Positions 10,746 through 22,872 of a stretch of DNA of 64,000 bases are shown one piece after another (position 1 is the first letter of the stretch; every line of letters starts with the position of its first letter). Origin of the DNA: Klebsormidium nitens (Eukaryota > Streptophyta > Klebsormidiophyceae > Klebsormidiales > Klebsormidiaceae); assembly GCA_000708835.1 (NCBI GenBank), contig DF237259.1:1-64000 (forward strand), in the 5' to 3' direction. The notes beneath the pieces were generated by a model. The model was not told the DNA's origin and ran no database searches. It saw only the letters and a list, made by a program, of their open reading frames with translations. Made by a program: the position numbers and the translations under genes.

Positions 10746-13700
10746 ATGGTAGCCCCATTTGATTGGTCTGCCTATCAGGCAACACTAGACAACTTATTCC
10801 ATAGGGAGGGGGATGCATACCCAGCAGGTTCTAACGAGTATGAAGAGCTCAAGGACTTCGTTGCGAGGCTAGCTAAATTCAGGGCTGCACAAGCGAAGCG
10901 TGGTGTAGAAGAGAGCACCAGTGCGGATGCAGAGGCTGCAGACAGGCTGGGGATCCCAGCAAAGTTCGACACCAGGTGCGTCTCAGCATGGTGCAAACCA
11001 CTTAAGTTTATTCTTTATTGTTCTGGCATATCATCGAAAAGCTGTACTCTGAAGCAACATGCCGCTGGACCCCTTTACTATGTCAAACATTGCTGCTGGC
11101 AATCCCAGCTGATACTACTCTGGCACTGCTGAACCTTTCAATCTGACCTGATTGCAATGCTGGTGGCCCCCTTCAAAAGTCTCAGGGATGCCCTCGGAAG
11201 GACTCATCCAGGAACCAGTGTCCAAGAAAATTCAGCTGAAAGAAAGACAGAAAATGAGACTGGCCGTCTCAAAGAGAAGCTTTGTCTGAGGGTGGTACGT
11301 ATGTCAAATAGATGCAACAAGATTGCTTACTAATCGCTGTCTGACCGATTGATATTCTGGAATTATATTACCCCAATCCCAAAGATTTGCTCTCAACTGC
11401 CTGAACCAGATGTTGTGCTTGATAAACGCTTTGAGAAGACGGATACACAAGATTGTTACTCAGAACCATATCGTGTCGGGCAATATGCAGGTACCGTGTG
11501 AATGTTGGCTTGATCACGGATCACAAGCGGAGAGCTGCGCAACATCGTGGCGGTTGTTCCCTTCCTGGGGAAAGAGTGGAAGAATACAAGCAGATGCTTG
11601 TCCTCTACGAGGACTTCCGGCAGGTAAGGTCTTTCGGATGGAGATGGAACGATCTTGCCCCGTGTCTCACAAAGCTTAGGTTTTGGTGTCTGGCTTAACG
11701 CGACTGCAACAATTGGCAGTTGTGGGGCGTCCGTCTTGTTTTGGCAGTTGGCTTCAGATTCGCTTCAAGCTTGTGCCACACAATTAGCAGCTGGTCCTGT
11801 CCCTTTCAGAGTTGCCGATTTGAGTTTTACGTTGAGTTCGCTGGCTTATCCTTCTGTCTATCAATTGCCAGGCCCCTTTCCAGCCTGTCTTGCACACGAT
11901 TACAGACCTGCCGCTAACAATCTGCCTTTCCCACATATGATTGTTCCCACAAGCTCTTGAACTCCTTCTACGGATACAACTTTTCATATGAACAAAAACC
12001 TGCAGCTTATCACTGATCGAAGGGTCCATTCAACAAGTCATAACGGCGACTGTCTTTGCGATGCCGTGACGCAAAACGGATGCCTCCAGACTCAAGAAGG
12101 GTGCCTAAAAACTAACTTGAGTAAGCAAAATCCTCGGTGTCTCGCTTGCCTCATAACTGGCATATTGTCTTTCTTTTCTGCAGAAGCGCCAGTTTGCCAA
12201 GCTCCTCAAGCTCCAAACCGACCGAGCAGCGCTGCCTATCTCCTCGTTTGCGGCTGAGATCACCGCAGCGGTCGAGAGCTCCCAGGCTGTCGTCATCGCC
12301 GGGGACACGGGGTGTGGCAAATCCACGCAGCTCCCGCAGCTTCTGATGACGTCAGGATTTAAGCAGATTGCCGTCACGCAGCCCAGGCGGATAGCGGCCG
12401 TCTCACTGTGTCGAAGAGTAGCGTTCGAGACGCTGAACGAGTATGGGGACGAGATTGCTTACAAGATCAGGTGAGTGAGGCTCTTCAACAAAATCTTTGA
12501 CGATTCGGCTCGAACTTTAGCCTGCTAAGCTGATGGCAAGGTTTATCCTGTTGTGAGGTTTATTCTGGTTATTTTCAGTCGTCAGTCAGGCCTGCTCCCA
12601 GATTTGGTCATGTCAGGCAACGTAACATTATGCTTCTCGAGCGTTCTGTATTTACCAAGATTCTGAAAAAGCGAACTTGCAATCAACTATGATATGCCAC
12701 GTGTCCAGGTTCGATTCGACAAGAGGACGCGGCACAAAGGTCGTGTTCCTGACCGAGGGGGTGCTGCTGCGCGAGATGGTGGGAGACCCAACGCTGAAGC
12801 AATACGAGGTAAACATCGAGCTTGAGTTCTAATTGAGAACGTGTATTGTACGTCATCGAAAAGCCTTTCGTCTTCACCTGCTATTGGTAGATTCGGAGGT
12901 TGGTTCGGCTCGTCAGAATACTGCAATCCATTAATGTTGCTCGCAGAAGGCTGTTTTGTGCAGAGTACCCAGTCGGTCCAAAGACATGAGAAAGGAGGCA
13001 GCCACATGACCATCTCAACAGAAGGTAGAAGGAGGATCACTTACTTCAAGGGTCCTTAACGCGAAGTGCTGCTTGTAGACAGAATCCGCGGCCAGAGCCG
13101 GGGGCAATCAAAAGCGAGACTTCCAGAAAGGGGAGGCTCGTGGTGTTGAGTCTACTTTTGTGACCCACTGAGCATCAACGACGGCAGGTCCTACTGGTAA
13201 TGAGATTCATGATTGACACCTAAGCGCCGACCTGCTTTTGGGCTTGCTCAAGGGGATTGCTACGTGCTAAGCCCAGCTCTTCAAACCTAGAATCCAAATC
13301 TTGACCGCCAGATGACCTGGTAAACCCATACTCGTACCCTTAAACCGAAGTCTAAACATAGTACCTAACCGCGAATCTGCAGGTCCTCGTGGTGGACGAG
13401 GTCCATGAGCGTCATTTGAGCACCGATCTGTTGCTGGGCCTGCTCAAGGGAATTCTCGCGGAGCGGCCCGACTTGCGCGTGATCCTTATGAGCGCCACCA
13501 TCGATCTTGCCAGGTGAATCTGAACATTTCAAAATCTTCAGATTTGATCGGACGGGTTTGGAAATCAAGCTGATCTTTCGTCCGATGACACCGTGTGCAT
13601 GTGAGAAGTGAGGGAAAGAGGGGACTGTTCTGGAAGAACTGTTAAAAGGTTCGAACCAAAAGGAGCTAATACTCACCAGGTCAGACTCTTCTGGAGTATG

Positions 13701-16700
13701 CCAGTACTTTCGACTGTATTCGCTTACTCAGAAAGTTCACTACCATGATTGAGTTTCCTCTCCTCAGGTTGCGGACATCATGCGGGTCCGAGATGGACTA
13801 CGAGGATACGAAGAGACTTGTAAGGAAGAAGGAAGACAAGGTTGCTGTCTTTCAGGTCCGGGTTGCCGGAAAATATTGTCCCGACCACCTCGCAGGTACT
13901 CCGCCTACTTTGGCAACGCCCCGGTGGTCCAGGTCCCGGGCAGATTGTACCCCATTACGGTTGAGTATTTGCCCCAACAACCGGACGACGAAAAGGCTCA
14001 AAGTTCGGCGCGGGAGGGCGGGAAACGGCGCGAGCGGCGGGGCGCGCAGCGGATCGACGCGCGGCCGTACTTGAAGATTCTGGAGCGGATCGACCAGCAG
14101 TTTCCGGCGGAGCAGAGGGGGGACATGCTCGTCTTCTTGAGCGGTAAGCGGGGTTTTAAAGGTGCATGTTGGGGCTCGCTTTGAGATGTTTCATTTGAAG
14201 CAGTGAGCTGGTTGAGTTTGATTAACATGCTCTGGCGTACCTGTTTTGCCTAAATAGCTGGGAGATTCGATGTTTCACGTGCGGTCCGGTCTGTCGACCT
14301 TGCAGAAGTTGGACGGACAGAGCCGACGGAACGGACCAAACGCTTTGCTTTGATTTTAAGACTCCTTTGAGGATTGGACGGGAACAACCGATCGGAAGTA
14401 CCAAAAGCTTTGGTCCAAATAGTTTAGAGTGAACTTTCTCTCTTATATGCTTTAATCTTTCTCGGACGGCTTCCGCACAGGCATGCAAGAGATGACGACG
14501 GTTGCGGACGCCCTGCGGCCGTACGCAGCTCATACGAGGCGCTGGGTGGTACTGCTGCTCCACAGCGCCCTTTCCGTGGAAGAACAGGTGGGCGCCACGT
14601 GGAAAGCACTTGTTCCATGTCACGATGCATCAGGTATAGTCTCGTCTCCTTTTGCGATTGAACTTGTGTCCAGTTGGTTCCGCTACAAAAAGCGAGTCGG
14701 GGGTTCTCAGCTCTACTCCCTTCTTAGAGGGTTTGCGAAACTTCACCTGACGAGGCGACTTTGTCAAGAATTGCCGATGCAATTGAGGGGGAGTCACTTC
14801 GACCGAAGAGTCAATCTTTTCTTAACAGAAAGCCGGCAACAGAAGAAACACGGAGTTTCTGCAAGATACCTTTCATCAGATCCACAACAAAAGGGGCGAA
14901 CTCCGATTCTGCTTTTATCTGCGTGCTGGTCCTGAGCTTCAGGAGCCGCCTCTGACACAACCGGTCACGGACACTCGTCCGGATTGCGCTGACCGACAGT
15001 ATCCAGTCGTTCGGATAAGTTTTTTGAGCAGCCAGATCGGTATCTTAAGAAGCAGCTTTTGAACTTACTGAATGTCCTTTTGTACTTGAAAGTCATCTGG
15101 ATTGATTGAACCAACTCTTTCTCAACAGGACAAGGTGTTCGACATCGCCCCGGACGGCGTCCGCAAGTGCGTTCTCTCGACCAACATCGCGGAGACAAGT
15201 GTCACCATCGACGGCATCCGCTTCGTGGTGGACAGCGGGCGCGTCAAGGAGATGACGCACGACGTGGCAGGCAGTCTGACGCAGAGCCTACAGGTAAGGA
15301 GATCTACGTTTTCGTTTATCGTTCTGCTTTTAAAGTTCGGCAAAATGAATTGGATATTTGGCCTGCCAAGATCTTCATAAGATTATTCCAGAGCGATAGT
15401 TGACAACTGTCCGTTTTACCAGGTAACGCTAAGTCTGCCGAGAGTCTCAAAAGGGTTCATAGTCACTTATTTTGCGTCGAAGGTGCCGATGTTGAAAGCA
15501 GTATGGTATATGTTCGTTTGTTGTATATGATTGTTGTATATGTTCGTTACATATGTTCGTTCGTCTGTCTGCATTATGGAACCAGCCAGGACTTCTGATC
15601 AATTGGTAGCTGTCTCTCAAGAATCCATGCTCAGTTTCTTTCTCGAAGACGTCAACGTTCCAATTTGTTTTCTGAGCCTAGCATAAGATCGTCAGAGCAT
15701 ATTGCTGTTCGATGATATACCATTTATTCCCTCGCTGGTTCTCAAATTCTCCATCTAGTACGTCTTCAGGCTGCGTTCGTTTCCCTCTCCGAAGCTGAAA
15801 AGAGTTGGAAAGGCGTTTTGTTATCCACTGACGTCACGTAACACGTGTTAGCACCATTGCTCAATCATTCTGGTCCTCATACGGTAAGAAATCGAAAGCT
15901 AGGTGATCTTAATAAGGTCACGAGCGCTCTCCGTGTTACTTCACCTGCCACATGCCCCTGGCGCACCAAGTCTAGATCAAGCGCTATCTCGGCCCAAGTC
16001 CGCCGAAACATGTCCAGTGTTTATCATCCGCGCTGACGTCACCAGCCACGTGTCACCTTCAGGAGGGCTGGATCAGCCGGGCGTCGGCCGAGCAGCGCGC
16101 GGGGCGCGCGGGCCGGACCGGCCCGGGCCACTGCTTTCGGCTCTACTCCCAAACTGACTTCGCCTCATTTCCGGAGTTCACGACCCCCGAAATTAGGCGC
16201 GTCGGATTGGAACAACTGGTCTTACAGATTCTCGCGCTGGGGGGGGGTGACCCCCGGAGCTTCGACTTCCTGGATCCGCCCCCCCCGGAAAGTCTGGAGG
16301 CGGCCGTGCGGAGCTTGGTGAGCCATGAGGCGGTGCGGGCGGCGCCGAGTTATCTTGAGGGGGGGCGGGAGCACCTGGTGCTGACCCCCCTGGGAGAGGT
16401 GAGTACTGGCATTCATTCTGGGGAGAGCCAAAAGCGAGGTGAATTAGGGGGATGCATGACGGGTTTTACGATCTGAAACGACAGATCGCAAAGCAAACTT
16501 TCCGACGTCTGTCAAGACGAAACCGGAATGCGGGATGGTATGGAGAGTCAGAAGACGCAATGTAGACATTTGAGACAGAAACGAGGCTTCCAGTTTAGTG
16601 GTCTGATCTGGGCACTTCCAGAACACCTCCTTTCCGGGGCTCTCACCGACCGCTTTTCTCTGCCTCGCAGGTGCTCTCCGGCCTCCCGGTAGACGTCCCC

Positions 16701-19700
16701 CTGGGCAAGATGCTGGTGCTCGGGTCGCTGTTCCACCTGTCGGGCCCTGTCGTGGCCATGGCGGCCGCGCTCAGCGTGCAGTCGCCTTTCATCAGGCTGC
16801 CAGACGGGGAGGTACGGGGCCCTCGGATCTCAAGACCTTTCGCTCTGAGAAACTTATCACATAATATATCTTGTTGGTTGTCCTTGAACGATGTGACCCA
16901 GTCTCCGAATCGTTTCTTTAGAAAGCACTAAGCTCAACGTATCAAACTCGGACGGGTGGGGTTAGTAGGGGTTTTTGAGGTAGGCACAGGTGCGGAGTAG
17001 TACGTGTTTGGATTCCTCGGTGTGAGCGTCGTTCTCACTAGGATTGAGCTTCTTAGAATTGTTTTAGAGGTTATCAAAACAGACAGACTTACCCCTGTTT
17101 TAGTACAGCCGCATCGAAACGTTTTCCCTTCTTCCTTTCAGGAAGGCGATGAGGCACGTGTCGCACGCCAGTCGCTGCGGTCGGAGCACGGGGACGCATT
17201 CACACTGGCCGCCACATTCGGCCGCTGGATCGCCATCAAACGCGGCCGCGGGGGTGACGACAGCAAGGCGTCAGGCAAGTGGTGCAAAAGGTGGGCGGCC
17301 AACGTACCAAAGTCACAAACTGTGCCTTTGATCAGGTTCCCGCTTCTTCATTTGCAACAGCGTTTGAAGCGAGTGACTTTTTCCCCTCGTCGTTATCTGT
17401 CGGCGTTTGCTCAAGCAAGACCCGCTTGACGTCCGTGTTCTCCACTCGGCGCTCGAAGCAGTTGTTTTCACACTTCGCAGTTTCCAGGGCCCCCATTCAA
17501 TCATGGGGTCTCTCGACATCCGTTGAACGAAACCATGAATTAGCGCCGCCGCAAGCTTTCTGCAGATAGAATTCCCTGTGACACGGAGAGACCGGCTGCC
17601 CTAACGGCCCCTTAACCATGGTCCGTCTTGCCCTTAACCCATGCGAAACCCTCCTCTTCCTGCGCATGATCGCGCCCTTACTGCAGCTTTACTTGGCCCT
17701 CATAAATGCTTAACCCGGCCGCTAGCCGTGCTTAACTTGGCGCCCAGTGATCGTTCACTCGGCCCTCAAGCAAATGCCACCTCAGCCCCTAACCGGCGTT
17801 CACCCGGCCCTAACCGGCGTTCACCCGGCCCTAACCGGTGTCCACCCGGCCCTAACCGTGATCCTAACCCGACTTTCAGGCATGGGTTAGAGGAGCAGCG
17901 CTTGTACGAGATGGCCAAGCTGCAGCGGCAGTTCCAGGACCTTCTGACGGAGAGCGGGCTGCTGAAAAAGGCGAGGGGCGGAGGCATGGGAGGCGGGGAG
18001 CTCCGAAGGGATCCCTTGAAAAGGTGGGATTCCCTCATTCTCTTCCCCATTTTCCCTTCACTCTCCCTTGATCGGTCTTCATCGTGCAGATTTGATTCTT
18101 TCTGCCCGACGGTTTTGTCAAATCTTGGGTGCGGCTTGGTTTGGCTTTAGAAAACCAGGTTGAATGCTCGTAAGAGTTGCACGAAGGGACTTTTGGCAGT
18201 CCTCGGCGCACGGAAACGAGTCGCCGAGCCACGTCGTGCCCATAGCAATTGGCTGAGGGCTCGACCCACGTCGTGCCCATAGCAATTGGCTGAGGGCTCG
18301 ACAATCTCTTGGGGTTTATTAACAAGTGCACGACGGTATGCTCCTTCTCAAACTGTCCTCCTGTCTGAGCCTTCACATGAGACCCATGGAGGTCGGCACA
18401 AAGACAAAGCGCCCGTCCAGCTGACGTCTGCAAAGCCCCGTGTGCTATGCTCATTTCCAAATTCTTCCCCCAACTGACTATGCATGTCCGTTCGTTATGC
18501 TCATTTCCGGACTCTGCCCCCAATCTGACGGTGCATTGGGAAAGCGCCGTACAATACGCTCATTGCAAACCTTTTTCCCCACTCTAGTTGTGCAGAAGAT
18601 GCGACCAGCAGCAGGGGCGCGACGCTGGACTACGCCACGCCTATTTCGGCCAGTTCGTTCGCTCAAAAGTGGGAGAGACCTTTTTTGCCAGTCTGACGGT
18701 GCAGAAAGCGCAAGCAGCGGTGGCGTATCGATGCTCTATCTTCTGGAGCATTTGCTTCAATCTGGTCTCGAAACTAAAGCGAGACTTTTCTGCCACTCCC
18801 ACCTTGGAGAAAGCGCGAGCAGCAGCAGCGGCGACGCTGAATATGCTAAATCCACTCTGAGCTGTCTGCTCGATCAAAGTCTTCAAACTAGGGGCGTGAC
18901 TTTTCTGCCATCCCCTGGTCCAAAAAGCGCGAGCAGACCTTCTGGAGCACTTTTCTCAAATTCAATGCCATAACTAGAGGCGAGCCTTTTTTGCAAATCC
19001 CCGGTGCAGAAAGCGCGAGCAGCAGCAGCGGCGCGACGCGCAGGCGCACCTGCACGAGCTTCAACGAAAGCGCGACCGCGACCGCGGCCGGAAAGTGCTC
19101 AAGCTCTCGGAACCCCTCGAAACGGAACCGGAACCGGAACCGGAACCGGACCCCGACGACGGCGCCCCGCCGGAACCCCTAGACATCCGCAGCCTCGAGC
19201 TGAAACTGACCGTGGACCTGGAAGCATTAGCGGAAGCGACCGGTAGAACCCTCGGCCGAAATGACGTCAACTTGCTCAAGGTGATCATTGCGAGCGGTCT
19301 GTACCCAAACGTGGCGGTACCTGACCCGAACAACAGTCAGCGACGGGAGTCCGAGGCGCTTTTTCACACCAGACACGTGGCGGACGCGCGGCTGCACCCC
19401 GCGAGCGTGCTCGTGGGCGCGGAGGTGCCGCCCACCGCGCGGGAGGTGCTCGTATATACGACGCTGCTGGAGACGCATAAGCTATACGTAACGAACCTGG
19501 TGAGGGCGCTCGAGCTCGGGAGCTCCTTATCGTGTCTTGATCTTCAATGTGGTTTCTTCTGGGCTGCGGAATTGGTCCTTTTGCCTGTTCCTTCATTGTT
19601 CTGTTCGTCTTTCCTTCTCTTTTTTCCTTTCCTTTTGAGGACAATCGAGCAACGTAAACTTGGAGCCTTGATAACTTAGCTGCGAGACCTTTCTCAGCAG

Positions 19701-21886
19701 ACCAGAAACTATATATTATAAGGTTGAACAGAAACCTGCAAGTCCCTCCTTGTCCTTTTCTGGGAGGAGGGGGTTCCAACGGCCTCAAACTGAGCCATTC
19801 CTGGATCCCTTCTGCCTTCTCGTGTTCTCGTGTTTTCGTTGTTGTAGCAGTGCCGAGTGGATCCGGACGCTTTCACCTGTCGCTTGTTAGATCGCAGCTA
19901 CTTCTTCTACTGCTGGCGTCGCCCAGTGTCGAAGTGCTCACTCATTTGCAGGTTATCGACCACACTCCTTCCGTCCGAAATCAGAGAGGTACAGTCACCA
20001 TGGTCCCGCTTGCTTGATTGCGTTTTCACTGCGCTATTTATTGACGAGCTCCTCAATCCTCAATCAGGTCCGTTTGCCAGCGCTTCCGGCCTTGCTGCTT
20101 ACCGGACAGCGAATCCACACCACGCCCGACTGTCGGAGACTCCTGGTCGACGATTGGCTGCTGCTGAGAATCAAAGAAGCTCCCGACGTGGCACAGCATG
20201 TCGTCAAGGCAAGCGAACCTCCTCTTTTTTCCATCAAGAGCAAGTCCCATCAGCTTCCCTTGCTTTCTTTCTGGCCTTTCATCCAAGCTGTGGCCGATGA
20301 AGATTGCTGATCAATCCGCGGAGAAGGGCGCTAACGTGAGGCAGGTGCTTCTTAGACGGGCCTTGCAGCGAGTTGAGAAGAGTACCAGAGGGCGCCCATT
20401 CGGATCTGACATGACGGCAGATAGCGCCTTCGCCTGACGTGGCGCAGAGTATGAGCAACCCCTCTTTCAATCACACAAATTGTTTAGCATTTGAAAGACC
20501 GCACCGTAAATAGTTCTTAGCCTGCTGATGAACGCGACCTTTCTTGATTGTTTGCATTTAAGTTGCTCCACCTCAATTGTGAAAAATAAGAGTCAGTTGC
20601 TTAGGCAGACTGGTATAGCCAGCAAATGGATATCACCAAATCAAACGACGCTACCTTTGTCCGCAGACGGCCTGCGAGCTACGGGCGTCCGTTTCGAAGC
20701 TTTTAAGGATTCGTCTTCGGTCGCACGGGCCGGCCGCGAAGGAGAGCGCGGCCGCGGCCGCGGCTGCGGACGCTCCCGACTGGGTTCAAGAACTGGTGGA
20801 GAGCGTCCGGTCGGACGAGGAAGTCTACTCGGATGACCTGGCAGGTAAGAGAGCCGGGGTAAGAGCGTCGGCGTAAGAGAGATTGGTCTAAGAGTAGACA
20901 AAGAGCGGCCGTGTAGGAACATTGGTACTGTGATTACTCTTTCCGACAGGAACTCTGTGACTGTCAATCAGGGCAGACCAAACAGCTCCTGGATTTGTCC
21001 GGTGCAGAAGGTGTATTAGTCTCACGTTGCGAAGGTGCATACTTCGTGTTTCTGTCAGCTTACTCAAAAACGCTTTTTTCGCCGTTCATTCACGCTCCAA
21101 ACGGCCTCATAACCCGCTCTAAACGGCCGTTAACCTCGTCTCTGAAGCCCACTAAGCCATACCTTAACCCCTGCAGACCGCCTCGCCCAGTTGCTCGACA
21201 CGACCGTTTCTTACACGTGCGAGCGCATCCAGCCGCAGCACGTGCCCGGCCAGTTCGCGCGCTCTAAACCCCCAAACCCCGACCGCGACTCCGCGGCCGC
21301 GCCCCTCCTCCGGGCGGCGCGTGCTGCGCTCTCGGAGGGCGACCAAAGCGCGCCTGAGGAGGGGGTGCAGGTCGCCCCGTTTCTGCGGTGGGGAAGCTTG
21401 GAGCCGTTCGAGTCGCCATTTGTCGGGCATTCTGTGCATATGCGGAAGCACTGGCAGTGTCCGGTGTGCGGGGAGAAGCTGCTGATGAATCTGAACGAGA
21501 TCGAGGAGCATTTGGAAGCGCACGAGGGGGAGAGTAAGAAGGAAATGTTCGAGCGAGCCGCAGAACGCGCGGACCACGGGAAGGGCGGACCGGACGGAGT
21601 TCGGGGTCTGGCGAAGCAAGCGTTCAACGGGGGTGAAGAATCTGAGTCGTTGGAAGGGGAGGGAGTACGGGTTCCAGTGCAGCAAGCAGGTGAAACGAGT
21701 GGGGAAGTTGAGAACCGGAAAACGATGGGAGACGATGTAGGAATGCAAGCGGGTAGCGCAGAGCCAGAGAAAAGAGAGACAGTCAGCGCGGTGCAACGGA
21801 AGCGGTATGTTTGCGAGCAATGCGACAGCAAGGTGTATCTGTTTACCCCGCCGCAGGTCTTGCAGCATAAACGGACGCACAAATGA
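10746..21886 (+). CDS. DHX34: DHX34-like DEAH-box RNA helicase
   Basis: ATP-dependent RNA helicase. In animals DHX34 promotes nonsense-mediated mRNA decay. Exons: 10746-10975, 11385-11490 and 11528-11623 (these two boundaries uncertain), 12184-12470, 12709-12808, 13383-13513, 13896-14143, 14481-14587, 15129-15293, 16063-16398, 16671-16811, 17142-17290, 17880-18023, 19010-19499, 20068-20208, 20667-20844, 21177-21886. Phases close and give about 1252 residues, near the animal length of about 1150. Motifs: GDTGCGKST (184-192), DEVH (278-281), SAT (310-312), [23 protein letters not shown] (501-510). The C-terminus carries two zinc-finger-like units, CPVC...H...H and CEQC...H...H, as in DHX34. An acidic EPEPEPEP run lies near 19124-19151. 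One intron has a GC donor (20209). Several introns contain decayed exon copies. Confidence 0.96.
13188..13266 (+). pseudogene. Ghost copy of the DEVH exon
   Basis: After an intact CAG acceptor, about 77 bases align with the start of the live DEVH exon at 13383 (shared GGTCCT, GAGCAC/TAAGCGCC region, CTGCTTTTGGGCTTGCTCAA versus CTGTTGCTGGGCCTGCTCAA). Read in the live phase it reaches TAA after 11 codons. Confidence 0.8.
17783..17868 (+). repeat. 21-bp intronic tandem repeat
   Basis: About four units of a 21-bp sequence containing CCTAACCGGCGTTCACCCGG begin near 17789, 17810, 17831 and 17852. They sit directly before the acceptor of the exon at 17880. Looser CCTTAACC-type words fill the upstream 200 bases of the intron. 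Confidence 0.85.
18229..18302 (+). repeat. 37-bp perfect tandem duplication in intron
   Basis: The 37-base unit starting CCACGTCGTGCCCATAGCAA at 18229 is repeated immediately at 18266 with no difference seen, so it is recent. Confidence 0.9.
18590..19050 (+). repeat. Array of four ghost exon starts plus the live one
   Basis: The live exon begins after GTGCAG at 19009 with AAAGCGCGAGCAGCAGCAGC. Diverged copies of this acceptor plus exon start lie near 18590, 18699, 18804 and 18918, about 85-115 bases apart, each preceded by a T-rich TTTTTTGCC-like tract. Copies 1 and 2 keep the CAG acceptor; copy 3 has GAG and copy 4 AAA in its place. Confidence 0.85.
19124..19151 (+). repeat. In-frame GGAACC hexamer run
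   Basis: Four to five near-perfect GGAACC units encode alternating Glu-Pro in the helicase linker. The run could vary in length between strains. Confidence 0.85.
20341..20462 (+). pseudogene. Ghost copy of the [11 protein letters not shown] exon
   Basis: The start (CAG then GTGCTTCTTAGACGGGCC) and end (CCTGACGTGGCGCAG then GTATGAG) resemble the edges of the live exon 20068-20208 (GTCCGTTTGCCAGCGCT at one end, CCCGACGTGGCACAG near the other). The middle is weakly similar. The live frame meets TGA near the end. Confidence 0.55.
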
Positions 21887-22872
21887 CGCCCAGTCTGTTG
21901 CAAAGTCGTGTCTTGCGCATTAGGTCATCTCTTGCGCACTGAAGTGAGACTTACACATGCTGCTATGCGCCCAAAGGCAGCAATTTGGGCCTTTAAAGCG
22001 GTGGTGTATAGAGCTCTGTCGCCTTTTTGATGGACGTCTCGTCGCGCGTGTCGACGGTCAACTGTGGCTTACCATGAAAGAATTGCAGACTTGCGATATT
22101 CTGCGGTGATGTATGCCGAGTGCGCATCCGCAAGTAGTCATTTGTATGCTCTGAGACATAGTGCCTAGCTTTTTGCAACCGTCTACACAGAGTCAAGTGG
22201 AGTTCGTATTGGTTCGCGGCCATAGGCCGCGCATTGTTGTGATAAAACCGGCCGGCTGGGCCCGCCCTTCGACATGTGGCCATGTACATGTTGCATAATA
22301 TCCTTTGCCATACGGTATTACACGCGACCACAAGACTGTCGCGATGCGAGTCGAGGGGCTTGTCATGAGGGTCGCCACTCAATGATTGATTTGGCCATGA
22401 CCGTTGGTCATCTGAATTCTATATGCACTGTCAACTCGCCGCGCCAACTGCATGGATTCTCTATGCATGCGACGTTGCAGTCACTAGCTAGGTTTCATGC
22501 GAAGCGCGGCCCATGTCGGATCGAGCTGTGCATGTATCAGCACCGGCTCTGACGTTATTTGAAACGCATTCGTTCTCAACGAAGATAGACTACTTTTGAA
22601 CCAAAAGTTGTTTTCTTCTAAGAGAGGAAATCAAATGGAAGCTGAACGCAATCTCGGATCGGATGGACGGCTGCGTACGTTTGTTCGCATAGATTTCGGG
22701 TGTCACTAGCTGGGATCTAAGAGCCAACTACTCGTGTTCGTTTGTGATCAAAACTCTGTCAAAAGCTCAATCCAATCCAACTCGGACTCTTTCCTAGATC
22801 TCCAATCACAACGGCTGCAACTCCAAGTATTTACAGCGTATAAAGACTTGCTCGGGCAAGAAACTGTTGATG
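21887..22872. other. Intergenic region, convergent gene ends
   Basis: This lies between the helicase stop and the stop of the minus-strand barrel protein. No recognisable gene or repeat; it should hold both 3' untranslated regions. Confidence 0.4.

Noticed and set aside
17640-17880. Internal telomere repeat (CCTAACC words)
   Set aside because: The unit is a 21-base intronic repeat and does not match plant or algal telomere heptamers.
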